Assembly (NCBI RefSeq): GCF_900110075.1
Contig: NZ_FOCJ01000012.1
Coordinates: 62,001-126,000 of the forward strand
Direction: 5' to 3'
Length of the DNA: 64,000 bases
DNA from: Paenibacillus sp. OV219
GTDB lineage: Bacteria; Bacillota; Bacilli; Paenibacillales; Paenibacillaceae
This document shows, piece by piece, positions 63,301 through 64,000 of the stretch (within the stretch, counting starts at the first letter, position 1; the number at the start of each line of letters is the position of its first letter). The notes beneath the pieces are model-generated. The model was not told where the DNA came from. It was given only the letters and a program-made list of their open reading frames with translations, and did not search any database. Position numbers and translations under genes: made by a program.

Positions 63301-63618
63301 CCATCTAATACCAGTTCCGGTAAATGTTAATTTTGCGGATCCACCCAAATTACCACTTAAATTGCCACCATTATTATGAATATCTTTATTGATGTCGGCT
63401 GGGGTAACATTCCGATTGGAACTACCCGACCAAGAGTTAACTACATTTGTGTACGTGATGCTTGAATCGTTGTCATTCACTGTAATCCAAGAACCCGAAT
63501 CTCCTGTAGCTGCGCTTGCGGTTTTTACAGTGGATGGGATATTGGGCGCAATAATTAATGCCGTCAGCATAAGACATGTACTTTTCTTCAAAAGCTTTTC
63601 CCATGACTTTCTTGCCAC
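57394..63618 (-). CDS. Large secreted multidomain GH101-like glycosidase with F-type lectin domain
   Basis: A 2074-residue exported protein. GTG 63618 is the start (GAGGAGG seven bases upstream, then a signal peptide ending near TASAAT); the frame opens at 63648. Modules: CBM-like jelly roll about 43-180, Big2 domain about 188-274, near-identical second jelly roll about 279-416, galactose-mutarotase-like domain about 428-680, catalytic barrel about 690-1120 with candidate Asp 876 (LYNDQMW) and Glu 914 (NIATEGYSP), two F5/8C-like domains about 1135-1395, F-type lectin about 1404-1540, FIVAR about 1545-1610, two OmpL47/Ig-like pairs about 1614-1980, and a C-terminal helical FIMAH-like domain. 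The GH101 assignment (endo-alpha-N-acetylgalactosaminidase) rests on layout and spacing. No cell-wall anchor is visible. Confidence 0.75.
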   Translation of the reverse strand: MARKSWEKLLKKSTCLMLTALIIAPNIPSTVKTASAATGDSGSWITVNDNDSSITYTNVVNSWSGSSNRNVTPADINKDIHNNGGNLSGNLGGSAKLTFTGTGIRWIAEKWNGAANDAVVLIDGVQQGTTYSLNNGGSNAGNQLIFEKTDLPLGTHTIEIDAYGRNGGGTNIDAFQYLVSSTLATSLTVSGAGGATAIAVKNGTLQMQAAVLPVGASSNVTWSVYEADGQTATDKASIDANGLLTALKDGSVKVVATTTDGSGVKGSASIVISGQTVTWITVNDNDSSITYTNAANNWSGSSNRTVTPADINNDIHNNGGQTSGVLAGSAKFTFTGSAIRWIAEKWNGAANDAVVLIDNVQQGTTYSLNNGGANAGNQLIFEKTDLPPGTHTIEVDAYGRNGGGMNIDAFQYIASSLSGGPDDNAPADSYVMENDSIKVSLDKTFPQALTYQLKSTNGLLYGGYPNADHVAYITDSVNQVGKSYPATVTSFTQGALKSTYTLSVPDFHGGVNIGYEFSLDGNQLVKKITSISGSGETSLMSLKLDVPTIRARGDQANANVAYEYEDDPDMYNNYQGEVNGDTLSAVSALTDRTDWSSWAFTYTDKIVGTVYNNLFDTPLQVKVKTYNNVKHAGLYEREYYYRLPYKPNTGAGNTLGAETSVPTGRLLESRTYIGADTNTNGVVDWQDGAIWVRDQLPKPLQGMQDIYAAGGAWQQVHGTFPSNATNSEVRSPYSIFAPQMREIYYMTEGSPQEFAVAGWQQHGHDWRWGDWNQPVSPGAGGLQAMIKAEDDMSNYGGEVSYHLNQELTLDQADSYDPKVISRNSSGGLIAYNAVFGQHTFYNKSYFLDWAAGNTPARMNNFFTTQGMPAPKMLYNDQMWKNPSPFNGVYGVHEAWAEAQIFDTYRKFGINIATEGYSPVHLRNGQFSNKYRNNTNSRIDDFVAAGRSSYHIGSGNLAQLFSGLIASSSRSGNLLQASNIFGNAVIDDFYTYTYLNAFLQQQSASEYIDNAQMTAVRWGNNTYAKLDKTKGNKFMVTQGNVIIADGNDRFIPDLKEPSQQIHVYSLNGSSRDWVLPASWAGVAQVDRYELTESGKSYIDRIDVTDGQVHLDTPAKVPYILVPAASQAVEAGAVNTAKEGQAEASSESGTDFAANAVDGNEATVWTAEGGSDSWLEVTFDHETEVNRVDIMEQGNKIYGYKLQYKQGDAWVDLKAGTKIGAKKQFLFPNIRTDKVRFYIAQSLNNPQIKEFSVYADANLSRKAASSADSVTTDTLVIPDDRGVNVNYTVAENSQNANDGALETFWKPTKTAGAWLEMDFSRTSRVNRAVINEAGNAVTSYKLQYFKGSTWVDLVGGASIGGSLEVNFPTVETQKVRLYIVSANALPKISEFNLFGVGQAIKGSSTDGNLALNRTATQSSILSSSSAVASRAVDGNTDGNYSNGSVSHTDNNAQAWWMVDLGATNSIGQIQIFGRTDCCGNRLSDFNVLLLDENQNVVWSNHQTTQPNPSTTVDAGGANGRYVKIQLTGTNYLSLAEVKVYAKAVTGADKSVLQSLYDDCLTLVTNRYTDETWANFSAALTAAEQVLGNPGATETQVSEANSNLFYAKEGLVEEPDTTSPVTSAIVTGAVGADDWHTSEATVSLQATDDESGVKSTEYAINVLLSDNGTQSTAGFVPYTSPIVLSSGIYEIQYRSMDQAGNVEVVKSVTVKSDPDAPTFTMMENGNPLEDGAVFEDGQTVTFELQSADTLSGVVTQSVTVDGTPYEPGAPLNLAGIGVHVIQVLVTDQAGNSSKWTAYVAVTDTVSPVTSATVSGTAGANDWYTSDVTVSLQASDQESGVASTEYSLIADQSSNGTQSTSGFVPYTSPIVLSDGIYEIQYRSTDQSGNVSATQSITIKSDIEAPAFTLSANGQSLNNGDVFEDYKTITLNLQSADQLAGGASQSVTVDGKPYEPGAPLNFAGQIGPHVIQVIVTDQAGNATNWTASVNVTTSSNSMQQLLNKFTASGELTGSIQSQLSNSLRQAMDQSVKGHTDQAVKHMQDFLKHMNNSALQNNISSNAKKVLSADANAVIEAWSK
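58999..59409 (-). other. F-type lectin (fucose-binding) domain within the secreted enzyme
   Basis: Residues about 1404-1540 of the large enzyme. The motif H-x26-R-x-D-x4-R is met exactly (His 1445, Arg 1472, Asp 1474, Arg 1479, including RTDCCGNR), with the adjacent Cys pair typical of eel-agglutinin-like lectins. In known F-type lectins these residues bind alpha-L-fucose. Confidence 0.85.
62371..62784 (-). repeat. Second copy of duplicated jelly-roll module
   Basis: About 138 codons nearly identical in protein and DNA to 63079-63492, with the same [25 protein letters not shown] and GTHTIE segments. A Big2 domain of about 98 codons lies between the copies. Confidence 0.85.
63079..63492 (-). 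repeat. First copy of duplicated jelly-roll module
   Basis: N-terminal copy of the module repeated at 62371-62784. The few differences (for example IDGVQQG versus IDNVQQG) point to a recent duplication or gene conversion. Confidence 0.85.
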
Positions 63619-63698
63619 AAAATGACCTCCTCTTTGTATAGAACGCATACTTTGATACTTCCTCGCTACAACTTGTATTACATGTTACATTTACAGAT

Positions 63699-64000
63699 TC
63701 ATGATGCTCCTCTCACCGTGCACTGGTCCCCCGCTTCAAGCAACATCGGGCATACCCCGCCAATCCTACATTCCAATACAGTTACAGCCCCATCTCGCTC
63801 GACAGTGAGTTTATCCGTATCAAACCGGTTCTCGAGCAAAAATACTCCGCCCCGCTCAGCCTGCAAATGTACATAATCCAATCGCCCTCCAACCGCTTTG
63901 GCAGAGATCAAGATGCCCATTTCACCGCGGAACCGTTGAAACTCGACTCCCTTCTCAAGCCAATCGTTCGGCACGGCTGCGAAAGGTCTTATGATCCCGC
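63699..64000 (-). CDS. C-terminal part of a glycoside hydrolase, cut by window edge
   Basis: The frame is open from the right edge to the stop at 63699. The visible 100 residues begin GIIRPFAAVPNDWLEKGVEF and continue as a beta-sandwich (GEMGILISAKAVGGRLDYVH, AERGGVFLLENRF), which is how six-hairpin glycosidases of the GH95 type usually end (RLFPAVPxDW). An internal ATG-like start at 63974 is not credible as the true start. It is 81 bp upstream of the large secreted-enzyme gene on the same strand, so it may be the first visible gene of the glycan operon. Confidence 0.6.
   Translation of the reverse strand, partial: GIIRPFAAVPNDWLEKGVEFQRFRGEMGILISAKAVGGRLDYVHLQAERGGVFLLENRFDTDKLTVERDGAVTVLECRIGGVCPMLLEAGDQCTVRGAS

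Noticed and set aside
1-64000. CRISPR arrays, transposases, integrases, tRNA and rRNA genes
   Set aside because: I looked for spaced direct repeats, DDE or recombinase motifs and conserved RNA sequence and saw none; short RNAs without a strong signature could be missed.

Overview
The window looks like a piece of the chromosome of a Gram-positive, Paenibacillus-like member of the Paenibacillaceae. The reasons are strong AAGGAGG-type ribosome binding sites, frequent GTG and TTG starts, YesM/YesN-type sensor kinase and AraC response regulator pairs next to sugar importers, importers of the LplABC/YtcQP type that lack their own ATPase, lipoprotein solute-binding proteins with Asn/Ser/Thr-rich linkers, and FIVAR and FIMAH-like modules in a very large secreted enzyme. 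Most of the window is accessory carbohydrate-use DNA. I see no rRNA, tRNA, CRISPR array, transposase or phage gene.

Layout. 1-8.4 kb: a partial response regulator and its kinase, a chemotaxis receptor, two Gfo/Idh/MocA oxidoreductases with a divergent AraC regulator, and a CPT-like P-loop kinase. 8.5-10.7 kb: a drug-efflux type MFS pump and TetR regulator, with an operator-like palindrome on the promoter. 10.8-17.8 kb: kinase, response regulator, solute-binding lipoprotein and two permeases, followed by the decayed tail of an oxidoreductase gene. 17.8-19.1 kb: a degenerate patch with a 59-residue small gene and the frameshifted tail of a glycosidase. 19.2-24.9 kb: aldo/keto reductase, phytanoyl-CoA-type dioxygenase, two AraC regulators, and a membrane di-iron oxygenase plus Rieske ferredoxin pair resembling rhizopine MocD/MocE. 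25-35.3 kb: MalY-type C-S lyase, response regulator, kinase, solute-binding protein, two permeases and a GH38-like enzyme, all on the minus strand. 36-44 kb: a Cys-containing Gfo/Idh protein and a split importer whose binding protein and membrane-bound AraC regulator face away from the two permeases; a 17-bp sequence is shared by the two promoter regions.

44.2-64 kb, running off the right edge, is one minus-strand gene block: partial glycosidase, a 2074-residue secreted GH101-like multidomain enzyme, GH110, GH35, GH36, a GntR regulator, an SDR, an enolase-superfamily acid-sugar dehydratase, GH95 and GH38. The secreted enzyme carries an exact F-type lectin fucose-binding motif. The set reads as a utilisation locus for a fucosylated, alpha-galactosylated glycan: extracellular cleavage, import (perhaps through the neighbouring split importer), intracellular trimming of alpha-Gal, beta-Gal, alpha-Fuc and alpha-Man, and non-phosphorylative oxidation of the released deoxysugar. 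A mucin or blood-group-like substrate is an inference; a plant or microbial fucogalactan is the main alternative.

All functional calls rest on recognised motifs and gene order. No database search was possible.
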